A DNA stretch of 64,000 bases from assembly GCA_013215385.1 (NCBI GenBank), contig JABSOY010000008.1:62001-126000 (forward strand), given 5' to 3'. This document shows, one piece after another, positions 1-9,996 of the stretch. The notes beneath the pieces are model-generated. The model had not been told where the DNA came from. It saw only the letters and a list, made by a program, of their open reading frames with translations, and ran no database searches. The translations under genes and the position numbers were made by a program. Position 1 is the stretch's first letter. Each line of letters opens with the position of its first letter. This DNA comes from Colwellia sp. (GTDB lineage: Bacteria > Pseudomonadota > Gammaproteobacteria > Enterobacterales > Alteromonadaceae).

Positions 1-72
1 AAATAATAAAGCGCATGACGGATCCTTTCGTTAAGATAATTTCTATTATGTAATTGTTAACTCAAATTTAAA

Positions 73-106
73 ACAAAAAAAATCCAGTAACTAATTACTG
101 GATTTT
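73..106 (-). terminator. Rho-independent terminator of the rpsU-rpoD operon
   Basis: A 10-bp perfect stem (AATCCAGTAA at 81-90 with its complement at 95-104) has a 4-base loop. On the minus strand it is followed by a T-rich run. It lies just past the rpoD stop codon and closes the operon. Confidence 0.85.
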
Positions 107-130
107 AGATGATTACTTAATAGTAACGTT

Positions 131-1972
131 TTATTCGCCGTCTAAGAAACTTTTAAGTTGTTCAGAACGAGAAGGGTGACGTAATTTACGTAACGCTTTT
201 GCTTCGATTTGACGAATACGCTCACGTGTAACGTCAAACTGTTTACCAACTTCTTCTAACGTATGGTCAGTATTCATATCGATACCAAAACGCATTCTTA
301 ATACTTTTGCTTCACGAGCTGTTAAACCAGCTAATACTTCATGTGTTGCATCTTTTAAGTTTTCAGAGGTTGCAGCATCAACAGGTAATTCACCACTACC
401 ATCTTCAATAAAGTCACCTAAGTGTGAATCTTCGTCATCACCAATAGGCGTTTCCATTGAAATTGGCTCTTTAGCGATTTTCAACACTTTGCGAATTTTG
501 TCTTCCGGCATAATCATGCGTTCAGCTAATTCTTCTGGTGTTGGTTCACGGCCCATTTCTTGTAACATTTGACGAGAAATACGGTTTAATTTATTAATCG
601 TTTCAATCATATGCACTGGAATACGAATAGTACGCGCTTGGTCAGCAATTGAACGAGTAATTGCCTGACGGATCCACCATGTTGCGTAAGTTGAGAATTT
701 GTAACCTCGACGGTATTCAAATTTATCAACCGCTTTCATTAAGCCGATGTTACCTTCTTGAATTAAATCTAAGAATTGTAAACCACGGTTAGTGTATTTT
801 TTCGCAATTGAGATAACTAAACGTAAGTTAGCTTCAACCATTTCTTTTTTCGCACGACGAGCTTTTGCTTCACCGATAGACATACGACGGTTGATATCTT
901 TTATGCCGTGTATGTTTAAGAAAGTTTCTTGTTCAAGCATGTTAAGCTTGTAGATACAGCGTTCAACGTCTAATTCAATGTCAGACATTTTAGCTGAATA
1001 CGCATGACCAGCAGCTTTTTGTTCAGTAAACCAATTTTTAGAGGTTTCGTTGCCCGGAAAAATTTTGATAAACGTTGTTTTAGGCATGCCAGCACCAACA
1101 ACACAGTGCTTCATGATCAAACGCTCTTGAATACGCAATCTGTCCATCACACTGCGCATATTTTTAACTAACTTATCAAAAAGTTTAGGAATTAAACGAA
1201 ACTCTTTAAATACTTCGGCTAAAGCATCAACAGCTGTTTGGGCATCGGCATGACCGCGTCCTTTAGCATCAATAACTTTATTGGCATTTTCATAAGCATC
1301 GCGAAGTAAGGTGAACTTTTCTTTAGCAAGTTCAGGACAAGGACCGGTATCTTCCTCTTCTTCGTCTTCTTCTTCGGCATTTGCTTTATCTTCATCGCTC
1401 AGATCTTCTTTTGAAAGCTCAGAGCCAATATGAGTTGCAGCAGCTGGAATTTCTTCTTCTTCAGCATCCGGGTCTAAAAAGCCAACAATAATATCGGTTA
1501 GACGTAATTCTTCAGCTTCAAAGTTGTCCCACATCTCGAGCAAGAAATTGATTGCCGGCGGATATTCAGCAACACTGCGCTGAACTTCTTTAATGCCTTC
1601 TTCAATACGCTTAGCGATAACAATCTCGCCTTTACGTGTTAATAGTTCAACCGTTCCCATTTCGCGCATATACATACGTACTGGATCTGTTGTTCTACCA
1701 ATTTCGCTTTCAACCGTAGCAAGTGCTTGGGCCGCTGCTTCTGCAGCGTCTTCATCAGTATTACCTTCTGCCATCATCAAGGTGTCTTGATCAGGAGCAG
1801 TTTCAAATACTTGAATACCCATGTCGTTGATCATTCTAACAATGTCTTCAACTTGGTCTGTATCGATTATATCTTGCGGAAGGTGATCGTTAACTTGTGC
1901 AAATGTTAAGTAACCTTGCTCTTTACCTTTGGTAATGAGCTCTTTGAGTCTAGATTGTGGGGCTTGATCCAT
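131..1972 (-). CDS. rpoD: RNA polymerase primary sigma factor RpoD (sigma-70)
   Basis: Housekeeping sigma factor that directs core RNA polymerase to -35/-10 promoters. At 613 residues it has the E. coli length. Region 1.1 fills about residues 1-80, region 1.2 follows ([12 protein letters not shown]), and the non-conserved region carries a strongly acidic run (EEEDEEEED) near residue 205. Region 2.3-2.4 reads [20 protein letters not shown]. Region 4.2 ends the protein with [19 protein letters not shown]. It is the last gene of the rpsU-yqeY-dnaG-rpoD operon, 114 bases after dnaG, and is followed by a clear terminator. Identification is certain. Confidence 0.98.
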   Translation of the reverse strand: MDQAPQSRLKELITKGKEQGYLTFAQVNDHLPQDIIDTDQVEDIVRMINDMGIQVFETAPDQDTLMMAEGNTDEDAAEAAAQALATVESEIGRTTDPVRMYMREMGTVELLTRKGEIVIAKRIEEGIKEVQRSVAEYPPAINFLLEMWDNFEAEELRLTDIIVGFLDPDAEEEEIPAAATHIGSELSKEDLSDEDKANAEEEDEEEEDTGPCPELAKEKFTLLRDAYENANKVIDAKGRGHADAQTAVDALAEVFKEFRLIPKLFDKLVKNMRSVMDRLRIQERLIMKHCVVGAGMPKTTFIKIFPGNETSKNWFTEQKAAGHAYSAKMSDIELDVERCIYKLNMLEQETFLNIHGIKDINRRMSIGEAKARRAKKEMVEANLRLVISIAKKYTNRGLQFLDLIQEGNIGLMKAVDKFEYRRGYKFSTYATWWIRQAITRSIADQARTIRIPVHMIETINKLNRISRQMLQEMGREPTPEELAERMIMPEDKIRKVLKIAKEPISMETPIGDDEDSHLGDFIEDGSGELPVDAATSENLKDATHEVLAGLTAREAKVLRMRFGIDMNTDHTLEEVGKQFDVTRERIRQIEAKALRKLRHPSRSEQLKSFLDGE

Positions 1973-2086
1973 TGACGAGTGTCCACCTAAATTAGGGCTA
2001 TCAAAATGAAAACAGTAAGCCAGAAATTATAGCTAATTGCTTAGTAAATTGCCAGCTTTAAACTATGTTCAACTTATTTTCTCTTT

Positions 2087-3844
2087 TTACGCACTTAACA
2101 AAGCATGTAATTCTTGCTTTTCATTTTTACTTAAACCACTCGCATGTTCTTTAGCGAGTAATTGTTCTGTGCGTTCTTCTATAAATATATTTAAAAAACT
2201 TTCTATTACATCAATAAACATCGATTCAGCATTCTCAGGTTCAACATGGTGTTGTATGCACATCAGCTTAGTTAATTGATTACCTTCGGTTGTGCCGCGA
2301 AAATGTTCAATTAGCTGTGCACTGTTAATTTCTGAATTTTGTTTACATAATGCTAGCAGCTGATTTAGCAAAGGAATCCCTGGCATATCTAGCTGCTGTA
2401 AAATAGTAATGTCAGGTAACGCATTAACTATATGGGGATGCTCAAGTAATAATGCAATAGCAAGACGTAAAGGGGTAATCTTAGTTTGCTTTTTAATCGG
2501 TGAGTTTTTATCCTTTTGGCTATTCTTCCGTCGTAACTCTTCTAAGCGTTTCTCGTTGCCCCGAGCGAATTTATTGGCCAATTCACTTAAAATAGAATCT
2601 TTAAAGGTGCTATCAGGAAGCTTATTAAGGTAAGGCTGAAATAACTCAATCATTTTCGACTTCCCTTCGAGCGTGCTCATATTAACTTGCAGCGAAAGGT
2701 GGTCAAATAAAAATACCGATAATGGTGTTGCGTTATCTAAAATATCTTCGAAAGCTTGTTGGCCTTTTTCTCTAATTAAAGAGTCAGGGTCTTCACCGTC
2801 AGGTAAAAAGACAAACTTTAGGCTAGTACCATCGTTAATTAATGGCAGAGCGTTTTCCATAGCACGCCATGCTGCATCTCGGCCCGCTCGGTCACCATCG
2901 TAGCAACAAATAACTTCTTTAACGGTTCTATAAAGTGTTTGACATTGTTCTGGTGTCGTTGATGTGCCTAAGGATGCTACAGCATAGTCAACACCGTGTT
3001 GTGCAAGAGCAACAACATCCATATAACCTTCAACGACCACTAAGCGTGTTAATTGTTTATTGGCTTTTTTTGCTTCATATAGGCCGTAAAGTTCTTGGCC
3101 TTTATGGTAAATCCGAGTTTCTGGAGAGTTTAAATATTTAGGGGTGCCGTCACCTAAAACTCTGCCTCCGAAACCAATGACACGACCACGTTTATCGCGG
3201 ATAGGAAATTGTATGCGACCTCTAAAACGATCGTAAGGGCGATTTTTATCACCTTGAATTGCCATGCCTAAGTCAACCAACTGTTGCGTGATTTGAGGAT
3301 TAGTGGCAAAAGTTTTCATCATGCCATCCCAAGCATCACTTATATAGCCAATACCAAATCGTTTAACAATTTCGCCACTAAGTCCTCGGCCTTTTAAATA
3401 TTCAATCGCGGTATCTTTATCTGTGGCTGTTTTTAATTGCTGTTGATAAAAGTGACTAACTTTTTCCATTAACTCATAATCATTTTGTTTTTGATGATGA
3501 GCCTGTTGTTGTTGTTTGAGCTGCGCCGGACTTTGATTGTTTTTTTCGCGCGGTACTTCCATATTATATTGAGAAGCAAGTTCTTCAATGGCATCTGGAA
3601 ACTCTAAACGGTCAAACTCCATCAAAAAAGAAATAGCGTTACCATGTTCGCCACAGCCGAAGCAGTGATAAAATTGCTTATCTTGGCTAACGCTAAATGA
3701 AGGAGACTTTTCGGTATGGAAAGGGCAGCAGGCTTGATAATTCTTTCCCGCTTTTTTTAAAGGTACGCGAGAATCAATCAACTCAACAATATCAGCACGC
3801 GCTAATAAGTCATCTATAAATTGTCGAGGGATCATGCCAGCCAT
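2087..3844 (-). CDS. dnaG: DNA primase DnaG
   Basis: Synthesises RNA primers at the replication fork. The N-terminal zinc-binding domain shows CPFH at residues 40-43 and CFGCG at about 61-65. The catalytic core follows, with a TOPRIM segment reading VVVEGYMDVVALAQHG near residue 270 and the acidic CYDGDRAGRDAA motif. The C-terminal part, about residues 440-585, is the expected DnaB-helicase binding region and is less conserved. Its 585 residues match the family. The start MAGMIPRQFIDDLLARADIV matches the typical DnaG N-terminus. The gene lies between yqeY and rpoD in the macromolecular-synthesis operon. Confidence 0.97.
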   Translation of the reverse strand: MAGMIPRQFIDDLLARADIVELIDSRVPLKKAGKNYQACCPFHTEKSPSFSVSQDKQFYHCFGCGEHGNAISFLMEFDRLEFPDAIEELASQYNMEVPREKNNQSPAQLKQQQQAHHQKQNDYELMEKVSHFYQQQLKTATDKDTAIEYLKGRGLSGEIVKRFGIGYISDAWDGMMKTFATNPQITQQLVDLGMAIQGDKNRPYDRFRGRIQFPIRDKRGRVIGFGGRVLGDGTPKYLNSPETRIYHKGQELYGLYEAKKANKQLTRLVVVEGYMDVVALAQHGVDYAVASLGTSTTPEQCQTLYRTVKEVICCYDGDRAGRDAAWRAMENALPLINDGTSLKFVFLPDGEDPDSLIREKGQQAFEDILDNATPLSVFLFDHLSLQVNMSTLEGKSKMIELFQPYLNKLPDSTFKDSILSELANKFARGNEKRLEELRRKNSQKDKNSPIKKQTKITPLRLAIALLLEHPHIVNALPDITILQQLDMPGIPLLNQLLALCKQNSEINSAQLIEHFRGTTEGNQLTKLMCIQHHVEPENAESMFIDVIESFLNIFIEERTEQLLAKEHASGLSKNEKQELHALLSA

Positions 3845-3962
3845 TATATTCTATTTCTGTATTTGTTTAGGAGTGTTCATTTTAAACTTTTTTTAGCGAT
3901 GGGGTATAGATGTTTTTCTTGTTTCTATAAGAGGGGAATTTTTATAGTAGGGTATAAATAAT

Positions 3963-3994
3963 AAAACCATGAAAATTTATGCTTTCATGGTTTT
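3963..3994 (-). terminator. Hairpin between yqeY and dnaG, possible internal attenuator
   Basis: A perfect 12-bp inverted repeat (AAAACCATGAAA at 3963-3974, complement at 3983-3994) has an 8-base loop. On the minus strand it is followed by an AT-rich stretch, not a clean T run. It sits inside the operon, just before dnaG. The E. coli operon is known to have a partial terminator upstream of dnaG that lowers primase output. The same role here is inference. Confidence 0.6.
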
Positions 3995-4028
3995 ATAAAA
4001 CGTCATCTTTGATGAAATAAGTAAACGT

Positions 4029-4475
4029 TTATGCGTTTAATGTATTGCGAACTTGGACACTGACTGCGCCTAAGTCTGCTTTACCTTGCATTAAAGGTTT
4101 TAATACCGCCATTACTTTACCCATGTCAGCCATTGAGGCTGCGCCGGTATCAGCAATAGTTTGAGTAATTAACTCGCTAATTTCGCCACTTGAAAGTGGT
4201 TGCGGAAGAAAAAACGTTAACGCGGTTATTTCTTCAGCTTCTTTAGCTGCTAATTCATCTCGACCACCATCGGTAAACATCTTGATGGACTCTTTGCGCT
4301 GTTTAACCATTTTGGTTAAAATTGCAATGACATTGTCATCAGTTGCTTCGAGCTTATGGTCGATTTCGGCTTGCTTAACAGATGATATTGCCATGCGTAT
4401 AACACCAAGACGACATTTGTCTTTAGCACGCATAGCGATTTTCATTTCATCTCTGAGTTGAATTATTAAACTCAT
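4029..4475 (-). CDS. yqeY: GatB/YqeY domain protein
   Basis: A 148-residue stand-alone GatB/YqeY protein. The domain resembles the C-terminal tail of the GatB amidotransferase subunit, which contacts tRNA. The free-standing form has no settled function. Typical features are the start MSLIIQLRDEMKIAMRAKDK, the central KMVKQRKESIKMFTDGGR and the C-terminal MADMGKVMAVLKP followed by KADLGAVSVQVRNTL. It lies 36 bases after rpsU and upstream of dnaG. That placement is common in gammaproteobacteria and suggests co-transcription with the translation, replication and transcription genes around it. Confidence 0.93.
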   Translation of the reverse strand: MSLIIQLRDEMKIAMRAKDKCRLGVIRMAISSVKQAEIDHKLEATDDNVIAILTKMVKQRKESIKMFTDGGRDELAAKEAEEITALTFFLPQPLSSGEISELITQTIADTGAASMADMGKVMAVLKPLMQGKADLGAVSVQVRNTLNA

Positions 4476-4511
4476 ATTTTACTCGATAGTCTTAAATACA
4501 ACTAAGGTATC

Positions 4512-4727
4512 TTAGTACATGCGAACGCGGCGAGCGTTTTCACGAGAAACTTTTTTAGCAGCGCGTTTAACGGCAGCAGCTTTCTTACGTTTACGTTCCC
4601 AAGTAGGCTTTTCGTAAGATTCGCGACGGCGAACTTCTGAAAGAATTCCTGCTTTTTCACATGAACGTTTAAAACGACGTAATGCAACGTCAAATGGTTC
4701 GTTTTCTCTAACTTTAATTACTGGCAT
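4512..4727 (-). CDS. rpsU: 30S ribosomal protein S21
   Basis: A small basic protein of the 30S subunit that helps initiation on natural mRNAs. Its 71 residues match the family exactly. It begins [20 protein letters not shown] and ends in a lysine- and arginine-rich tail ([14 protein letters not shown], then [10 protein letters not shown]). It is the first gene of the operon rpsU-yqeY-dnaG-rpoD, so its promoter lies in the 232-base gap shared with the divergent tsaD gene. A nested inverted repeat lies in its presumed leader. Confidence 0.98.
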   Translation of the reverse strand: MPVIKVRENEPFDVALRRFKRSCEKAGILSEVRRRESYEKPTWERKRKKAAAVKRAAKKVSRENARRVRMY

Positions 4728-4782
4728 GTACTTGTTACCTTAATATGTATCTATATAATTGGTGTATCGCTTAAGCAGTATC

Positions 4783-4835
4783 GCTTCGCAAACACCCACT
4801 CTATCAAAATTGGGTGACATATTCTAAAGCGAAGC
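4783..4835 (-). promoter_or_regulatory. Nested inverted repeat in the presumed rpsU leader
   Basis: Two nested stems are visible. An outer 7-bp stem joins GCTTCGC (4783-4789) to GCGAAGC (4829-4835). An inner 6-bp stem joins CACCCA (4793-4798) to TGGGTG (4811-4816). The element ends about 56 bases before the rpsU start codon. It could be an mRNA leader fold or a binding site in the rpsU/tsaD divergent region. No known family was recognised. Confidence 0.4.
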
Positions 4836-4959
4836 ACTAGTTAAAGTAAAGCCTAATGTTAGTTAAAACTAAAATTAGGTGGTGTAATATTTAATAGGGC
4901 GTTAAAATCGCCGTAATAAAATGAATCAAACGTTATTTAGGTCTTAGGTTAAGGGTATT

Positions 4960-6018
4960 ATGCGAATTTTAGGTATAGAAACATCTTGCGATGAAACAGG
5001 TATCGCTATTTATGATGACGGAAACGGTGATTTACCAGAAGGTATTGTTGCACATCGTTTATATAGTCAAATAGCGGTTCATGCCGACTATGGTGGTGTT
5101 GTTCCTGAATTAGCATCGCGAGATCACGTACGTAAAACTATACCTTTAATTAAGGAAGTTCTAAAAGAAGCCAACTTAACACCTGCGGATTTAGATGGTG
5201 TTGCTTATACTGCCGGACCTGGATTAGTTGGGGCATTATTAGTGGGATGTTCAATAGGAAGAAGTTTAGCTTATGGCTGGGACTTGCCCGCTGTACCTGT
5301 TCATCATATGGAAGGTCACTTATTAGCACCGATGCTTGAAGAAAATAGACCTGATTTTCCTTTTGTCGCTTTATTGGTTTCTGGCGGACATACCATGCTA
5401 GTGCGTGTTGACGGTATTGGTCAATATGAATTATTGGGTGAATCGGTTGATGATGCTGCTGGTGAAGCTTTTGATAAAACGGCTAAATTACTTGGGCTTG
5501 ATTATCCCGGCGGACCTGCATTATCTAAAATGGCAGAAAAGGGTACAAAAGGGCGATTTAAAATGCCACGCCCCATGACCGACAAACCGGGCTTGAATTT
5601 TAGCTTTAGTGGCTTGAAAACAGCCGCGGCTACGGTTATTCGAAAAGAAATAGAGTTGCAAAAAGCGCAGGGCAATGAAGGCATGGATGAACAAACGCAT
5701 GCTGATGTTGCTTATGCTTTTCAAGAAGCTGTCGTTGATACCTTAGCGATTAAATGCCGAAGAGCCTTGCAACAATGTGAATTAAAACGTTTAGTCATTG
5801 CTGGTGGCGTTAGTGCTAACACAGCACTACGAGAAAAATTAGGGCAAATAACCAAGAAGCTTGGCGGAGAAGTTTTTTATCCACGTCCTGAGTTTTGTAC
5901 TGATAATGGTGCGATGATCGCTTATGCCGGCTTGCAGCGTTTAAAAGCAGGCACTGATGCCGACTTATCGTTTAAAGCCTCGCCTCGTTGGCCTTTAGAT
6001 ACCTTGCCAGCCGTTTAA
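4960..6018 (+). CDS. tsaD: tRNA N6-adenosine threonylcarbamoyltransferase TsaD
   Basis: Transfers the threonylcarbamoyl group to A37 of tRNAs that read ANN codons, working with TsaB and TsaE. It begins [20 protein letters not shown], the ATP-binding fold of the ASKHA superfamily. The metal ligands are in HMEGH, near residue 110, and the C-terminal part has [11 protein letters not shown] and [12 protein letters not shown]. At 352 residues it is slightly longer than the E. coli protein. The extra residues appear to lie near [19 protein letters not shown]. It is divergent from rpsU, a classic gammaproteobacterial arrangement. Confidence 0.97.
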   Translation: MRILGIETSCDETGIAIYDDGNGDLPEGIVAHRLYSQIAVHADYGGVVPELASRDHVRKTIPLIKEVLKEANLTPADLDGVAYTAGPGLVGALLVGCSIGRSLAYGWDLPAVPVHHMEGHLLAPMLEENRPDFPFVALLVSGGHTMLVRVDGIGQYELLGESVDDAAGEAFDKTAKLLGLDYPGGPALSKMAEKGTKGRFKMPRPMTDKPGLNFSFSGLKTAAATVIRKEIELQKAQGNEGMDEQTHADVAYAFQEAVVDTLAIKCRRALQQCELKRLVIAGGVSANTALREKLGQITKKLGGEVFYPRPEFCTDNGAMIAYAGLQRLKAGTDADLSFKASPRWPLDTLPAV

Positions 6019-6029
6019 TATTATAGCTA

Positions 6030-6620
6030 TTAATCTTGGTGTTTTTTTGAGGGGGAGAAGGATACTTTGCTTTCTTGCCCTTTGATTAGTCGCCAGATGT
6101 TTTCTTTGTGGCGAAAGATAACTAAGACCGATAACATCATTACGGGATACATATATAAAGGCTTTAACAGCCAAATATAAAAAGGAGCCAGAGAAACCGT
6201 AACTATGGCAGCTAAACTTGAATATCGAGTGAAATATATTACGCTTATCCAAGTTAAAATTAATAATCCTCCCAAATCCAATCCTATGGGTAACATCACG
6301 CCAAGTGCTGTTGCAACAGCTTTGCCTCCTTGAAAATTAAAAAATATAGGGTACATATGCCCTAAACAAGCAGCAAGTGCAATAAGACCTAAATTAAGCG
6401 GGTCTAAACCGAGGAAATAAGCGCCCCACACAGGAATAGTGCCTTTGAGAATATCAAAGGCTAATACCAATGCCGCTATAAACTTGTTACTTATACGCAA
6501 AACATTTGTTGCGCCGGGGTTGTTTGAGCCAGTAGTACGAGGATCAGGAAGTTTTAATAATTTACACAATAAAATAGCACTAGAAATCGAGCCGACCAAG
6601 TAGGCAGCAATGATCATCAT
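6030..6620 (-). CDS. plsY: Glycerol-3-phosphate acyltransferase PlsY
   Basis: Integral membrane enzyme that moves an acyl group from acyl-phosphate to glycerol-3-phosphate, the first step of phospholipid synthesis. It shows the PlsY signature [12 protein letters not shown] near residue 32, the second conserved loop [14 protein letters not shown], and about five hydrophobic segments. Its 196 residues fit the family. The frame is open three bases further to a TTG, but two consecutive ATG codons at 6620 and 6617 are better starts. It converges with tsaD, leaving only 11 bases between the stop codons. Confidence 0.95.
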   Translation of the reverse strand: MMIIAAYLVGSISSAILLCKLLKLPDPRTTGSNNPGATNVLRISNKFIAALVLAFDILKGTIPVWGAYFLGLDPLNLGLIALAACLGHMYPIFFNFQGGKAVATALGVMLPIGLDLGGLLILTWISVIYFTRYSSLAAIVTVSLAPFYIWLLKPLYMYPVMMLSVLVIFRHKENIWRLIKGQESKVSFSPSKKHQD

Positions 6621-6872
6621 CAATGTTAGTAATAAAGCGCTAATACGAAAACTCCAAGTTTATGAGGAAAATTATTGTTATTTACAACAAATTGTTAACA
6701 ACTTTAGATATTCTATCCTGTCGTAATAGCAATGCAAATAATTTTATTTTTACAATCTATTAATAAAAAAAATGAATTGATCTGTGAACTACTAGTTTTT
6801 ATACCATTGCACAGGTAAAATCGCCCTTTATTTTTAGTTGTTTTCAGCTTATTACTAATTAAAGACGAGTAT

Positions 6873-7253
6873 ATGTTAATGGATAAAGTTTATATTGAAG
6901 GCTTGCACATTCAAACCACGATAGGTTTTTTCGAATGGGAAAAAGAGATCAAACAAACTTTAGTGATTGATTTAGCTATGGGCTGGAATACTGCCAAGGC
7001 GGCAGAAAACGATGAACTTGCTAAAACTTTAGACTATGCAGATATATCGATAAAAATAGCCGAGTTTGCTAATAATAATCCGGTCGATTTAATTGAAACG
7101 CTAGCTGAGCGTTTAGCCAAGTATTTAATGGCAAGTTACCAAATACCTTGGTTAAAATTAAAGGTTGCTAAGCCTAATGCTGTTCATAATGCGATAACAG
7201 TTGGCGTTGAAATTGAACGTGGCAGCCAAATATTAAGTGATTTACAAAACTAA
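6873..7253 (+). CDS. folB: Dihydroneopterin aldolase FolB
   Basis: Cleaves 7,8-dihydroneopterin to 6-hydroxymethyl-dihydropterin in folate synthesis. The family pattern is present: DKVYIEGLHIQTTIGFFEWE at the start, then LAKTLDYADISIKIAEFA, then LIETLAERLAKYLM. Its 126 residues are normal. An alternative ATG lies two codons downstream. The stop codon overlaps the folK start by one base (TAATG), so the two consecutive folate enzymes are translationally coupled. Confidence 0.95.
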   Translation: MLMDKVYIEGLHIQTTIGFFEWEKEIKQTLVIDLAMGWNTAKAAENDELAKTLDYADISIKIAEFANNNPVDLIETLAERLAKYLMASYQIPWLKLKVAKPNAVHNAITVGVEIERGSQILSDLQN

Positions 7254-7774
7254 TGGCGCGCTTATATATATCATTGGGCAGTAATGTTGATCGTCAGCAT
7301 CATGTGAAATCTGGTTTAACTGCACTTGAACAGCTTTTTGGTCAGTTAACGTTATCCTCATTGTTTGCGAGTAAAGCGGTAGGCTTTGATGGTGCTGAAT
7401 TCTATAATATGGTGATAGGCGCAACCACCGAACTTAATATTGAACAAGTAGCAACAGCTTTGCGTGATATTGAGTTTGCTAATGGTCGACAAATCGACGC
7501 AAAAAAATACAGCCCACGGACACTTGACTTAGACCTCTTACTTTTCGATGATTTAATTTTAGAGCATCCCGTACAAATTCCTCGTGCCGAAATTAACGAA
7601 AATGCTTTTGTGCTGTGGCCACTTGCTGAAGTAGCACCAGAGCTGCAACATCCTATTTTAAAGCAATCGTACCAGCAACTTTGGCAAAGCTACGATAATA
7701 AACAACAGTTAACGAAAGTGAGCTTTGCTTGGCAAAGTCAATTAGAGCAGTCACCTACCCAACAACAAAATTGA
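7253..7774 (+). CDS. folK: 2-amino-4-hydroxy-6-hydroxymethyldihydropteridine pyrophosphokinase FolK
   Basis: Transfers pyrophosphate from ATP to 6-hydroxymethyl-dihydropterin, the step after FolB. It begins MARLYISLGSNVDRQHHV and carries the signature YSPRTLDLDLLLFDD near residues 88-102, with the metal-binding DLDLD core. It ends with the usual PRAEINENAFVLWPLAEVAP. It has 173 residues. It forms a two-gene folate operon with folB by a one-base stop/start overlap. Confidence 0.95.
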   Translation: MARLYISLGSNVDRQHHVKSGLTALEQLFGQLTLSSLFASKAVGFDGAEFYNMVIGATTELNIEQVATALRDIEFANGRQIDAKKYSPRTLDLDLLLFDDLILEHPVQIPRAEINENAFVLWPLAEVAPELQHPILKQSYQQLWQSYDNKQQLTKVSFAWQSQLEQSPTQQQN

Positions 7775-7800
7775 ATTATAAATAAGGAATATAATAAGCA

Positions 7801-8616
7801 ATGACCATTACAGAAATATTTATTTTAGCTATTTTACAAGGCTTAACGGAGTTTTTGCCGGTATCAAGCTCTGCGCATTTAATATTACCATCAGCAGTTT
7901 TAGGTTGGAAAGACCAAGGATTAGCGCTTGATGTTGCTTTACATGTCGGTACTTTACTCGCCGTTGTTTTATATTTTCGTAAAGAAGTTGCCACAATGGC
8001 GGTAGCTTGGGTCGGTAGTATAAAAGGTGATCGAGATAACTTTGATGGCAAGCTCGCTTGGTGGATATTATTTGCGACTATTCCCTTAGGACTATTTGGT
8101 TACTTTGGTAAGGATTTTATTGAAGAACATTTACGTACAGCATTAGTTATTGCTGCGACGACCTTAATTTTTGGTTTCTTTCTCGGCTTAGCCGATATTA
8201 AAGCAGGTAAAAGGAAAGCTTCTGAACATGCAGATTTCGAAAAACTAGGTTTTAAAGGCGCTATGCTCATCGGGTTAGCGCAAGTGTTGGCGTTAATCCC
8301 TGGTACCTCTCGTTCAGGCATTACCATGACTATTGGGATGATGTTAGGGCTAAACCGTGAAAAAGCCGCGCGCTTTTCTTTTTTACTGTCTATTCCTGCT
8401 ATTGCGATGGCGGGCAGTTATTTAACGTTAAAGTTAATTCTTGAAACAGGACCTGTTGACTGGAATGCCATTGGCCTTGGCAGTGTTCTTGCCTTTTTCA
8501 GTGCTTATGCTTGTATTCATTACTTTCTGATTCTCCTCGAGAAAGTGGGCATGATGCCATTTGTTATCTACCGATTAGTCTTAGGCGTAGCATTACTTTG
8601 GTTTGTGCTTGGTTGA
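7801..8616 (+). CDS. uppP: Undecaprenyl-diphosphatase UppP (BacA)
   Basis: Membrane enzyme that dephosphorylates undecaprenyl diphosphate to recycle the lipid carrier for peptidoglycan; the family is also known for bacitracin resistance. It shows the two conserved motifs, [17 protein letters not shown] near residue 14 and [14 protein letters not shown] near residue 166. Seven or eight hydrophobic segments span its 271 residues. It lies 26 bases downstream of folK on the same strand and may be co-transcribed. Confidence 0.96.
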   Translation: MTITEIFILAILQGLTEFLPVSSSAHLILPSAVLGWKDQGLALDVALHVGTLLAVVLYFRKEVATMAVAWVGSIKGDRDNFDGKLAWWILFATIPLGLFGYFGKDFIEEHLRTALVIAATTLIFGFFLGLADIKAGKRKASEHADFEKLGFKGAMLIGLAQVLALIPGTSRSGITMTIGMMLGLNREKAARFSFLLSIPAIAMAGSYLTLKLILETGPVDWNAIGLGSVLAFFSAYACIHYFLILLEKVGMMPFVIYRLVLGVALLWFVLG

Positions 8617-8734
8617 GCTAAATAGCTTTTGCTATAATCGAGCCATTAAATAAAAAATTATTATAATAATAAAGCGTTAAATAAACTTTTAGCGCTCACC
8701 CCATACAAATTACCAATATAAAAGTGAGTAAATA

Positions 8735-9889
8735 ATGAATTTATCATTAACCGAAGAACAAATGATGATTCAAGACATGGCAAAAAAATTCGCTGAAAGT
8801 GAATTAGCTCCAGTAGCTGCCGAGCTTGACGAAACTCAGGATCAAACGATTTTCTTAAATAACCTTGCGCAATTAACTGAACTTGGTTTTATGGGCTTAA
8901 ACATAAAAGCTGAATACGGTGGAGTAGAAGCGGGATCAGTTGCTTTTAGTTTGGCCATTACGGAAATAGCCAGAGCTTGTGCTTCAACGGCGGTAACAAC
9001 CTCGGTAACCAATATGGTTGCCGAAGTTATTCAGGCGGTAGGCAATGAAGATCAAAAGCAAAAATATTTACCTAAAATATGTAGCGGTGAATATAAAGCT
9101 GGTGCTTTTTGCTTAACCGAGAATAGTGCCGGTTCCGATCCCGCGGGCATGAAAACCTCAGCGGTACTTGACGGCGACGAATACGTACTTAATGGCAGTA
9201 AACTTTTTATTACCAGTGCAAGTTTCGCTGATATTTTTGTTGTTTGGGCGGTAACTGACGCTACTTTACCAAAAGGTAAGGGTATCTCATGCTTTTTGGT
9301 TGAAGCGAATACCCCAGGTATTACCGTGAGTAAAGCAGAAGAAAAAATGGGACAAAAAGCGTCACCAACCAATGAAGTAAACTTCAGTAATTGTCGCATT
9401 CCAGCATCCGCTATGATGGGTAAAGAGAATAAAGGTTTTGGAGTTGCGGTCGGTGAACTTGCTGGTGGCCGTATTGGTATTGGTTCTTTAGCATTAGGGA
9501 TTGGCTTAGCCGCCATGGATTACGCTCGTACATTTATCACTGAGCGTAAACAGTTTGGCCAAGCATTATCAAACTTCCAAGGCTTACAGTGGAAACTTGC
9601 CGAACGTTATACCGAGTTAGAAGCGGCGCGTTTATTACTGATGCAAGCGGCTTACACCAAAGAGCAAGGATTACCGTTTGGTAAAGCAGCTTCTATGGCC
9701 AAGTTATTTGCCACTGAAAAAGCAAATACCGCTTGTTACGACGCTTTACAATTAATGGGCGGGGCAGGTTACATCAAAGAATATCCATTAGAGCGTATGG
9801 CGCGTGATGTTCGTGTTACCACTATTTATGAAGGTACCAGCGAGATTCAGAAAATTATTATTGCCCGTGAGTTATTGCGCGAAATTTAA
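8735..9889 (+). CDS. Acyl-CoA dehydrogenase (short/branched-chain type)
   Basis: FAD-dependent enzyme that introduces the alpha-beta double bond in acyl-CoA. Its 384 residues cover the N-terminal helical domain, the beta domain with AFCLTENSAGSDPAGMKTSA near residue 127, and the C-terminal helical domain. The catalytic glutamate is in VTTIYEGTSEIQKII near residue 367. The length and this motif fit the short- or branched-chain acyl-CoA dehydrogenases of fatty-acid or amino-acid breakdown. No partner genes lie beside it, so the substrate cannot be fixed. Confidence 0.93.
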   Translation: MNLSLTEEQMMIQDMAKKFAESELAPVAAELDETQDQTIFLNNLAQLTELGFMGLNIKAEYGGVEAGSVAFSLAITEIARACASTAVTTSVTNMVAEVIQAVGNEDQKQKYLPKICSGEYKAGAFCLTENSAGSDPAGMKTSAVLDGDEYVLNGSKLFITSASFADIFVVWAVTDATLPKGKGISCFLVEANTPGITVSKAEEKMGQKASPTNEVNFSNCRIPASAMMGKENKGFGVAVGELAGGRIGIGSLALGIGLAAMDYARTFITERKQFGQALSNFQGLQWKLAERYTELEAARLLLMQAAYTKEQGLPFGKAASMAKLFATEKANTACYDALQLMGGAGYIKEYPLERMARDVRVTTIYEGTSEIQKIIIARELLREI

Positions 9890-9910
9890 CTCTATTCGTC
9901 TCTAAAAGCT

Positions 9911-9948
9911 AAAGCTGAACCGCCAAGGTTAAATTGGTGTTCAGCTTT
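9911..9948 (+). terminator. Hairpin downstream of the acyl-CoA dehydrogenase gene
   Basis: A 10-bp perfect stem (AAAGCTGAAC at 9911-9920, complement at 9939-9948) encloses a second 4-bp stem (CCAA/TTGG). The bases that follow (TACGTTTAG) are only moderately T-rich, so terminator function is likely but not certain. Confidence 0.55.
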
Positions 9949-9996
9949 TACGTTTAGACCTGCTGATAAACTTACCTAATGACCAAACTCCCTCTA

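Noticed and set aside
1-72. Possible RNA gene at the left edge
   Set aside because: No tRNA or other RNA fold could be recognised in the short stretch before the rpoD terminator.
1593-1909. Open frames on the plus strand inside rpoD
   Set aside because: They are antisense to a highly conserved gene, have no ribosome site and arise from the codon bias of rpoD.
4502-4693. A 63-codon minus-strand frame overlapping rpsU
   Set aside because: It is an out-of-frame reading of rpsU, which is certain from its sequence.
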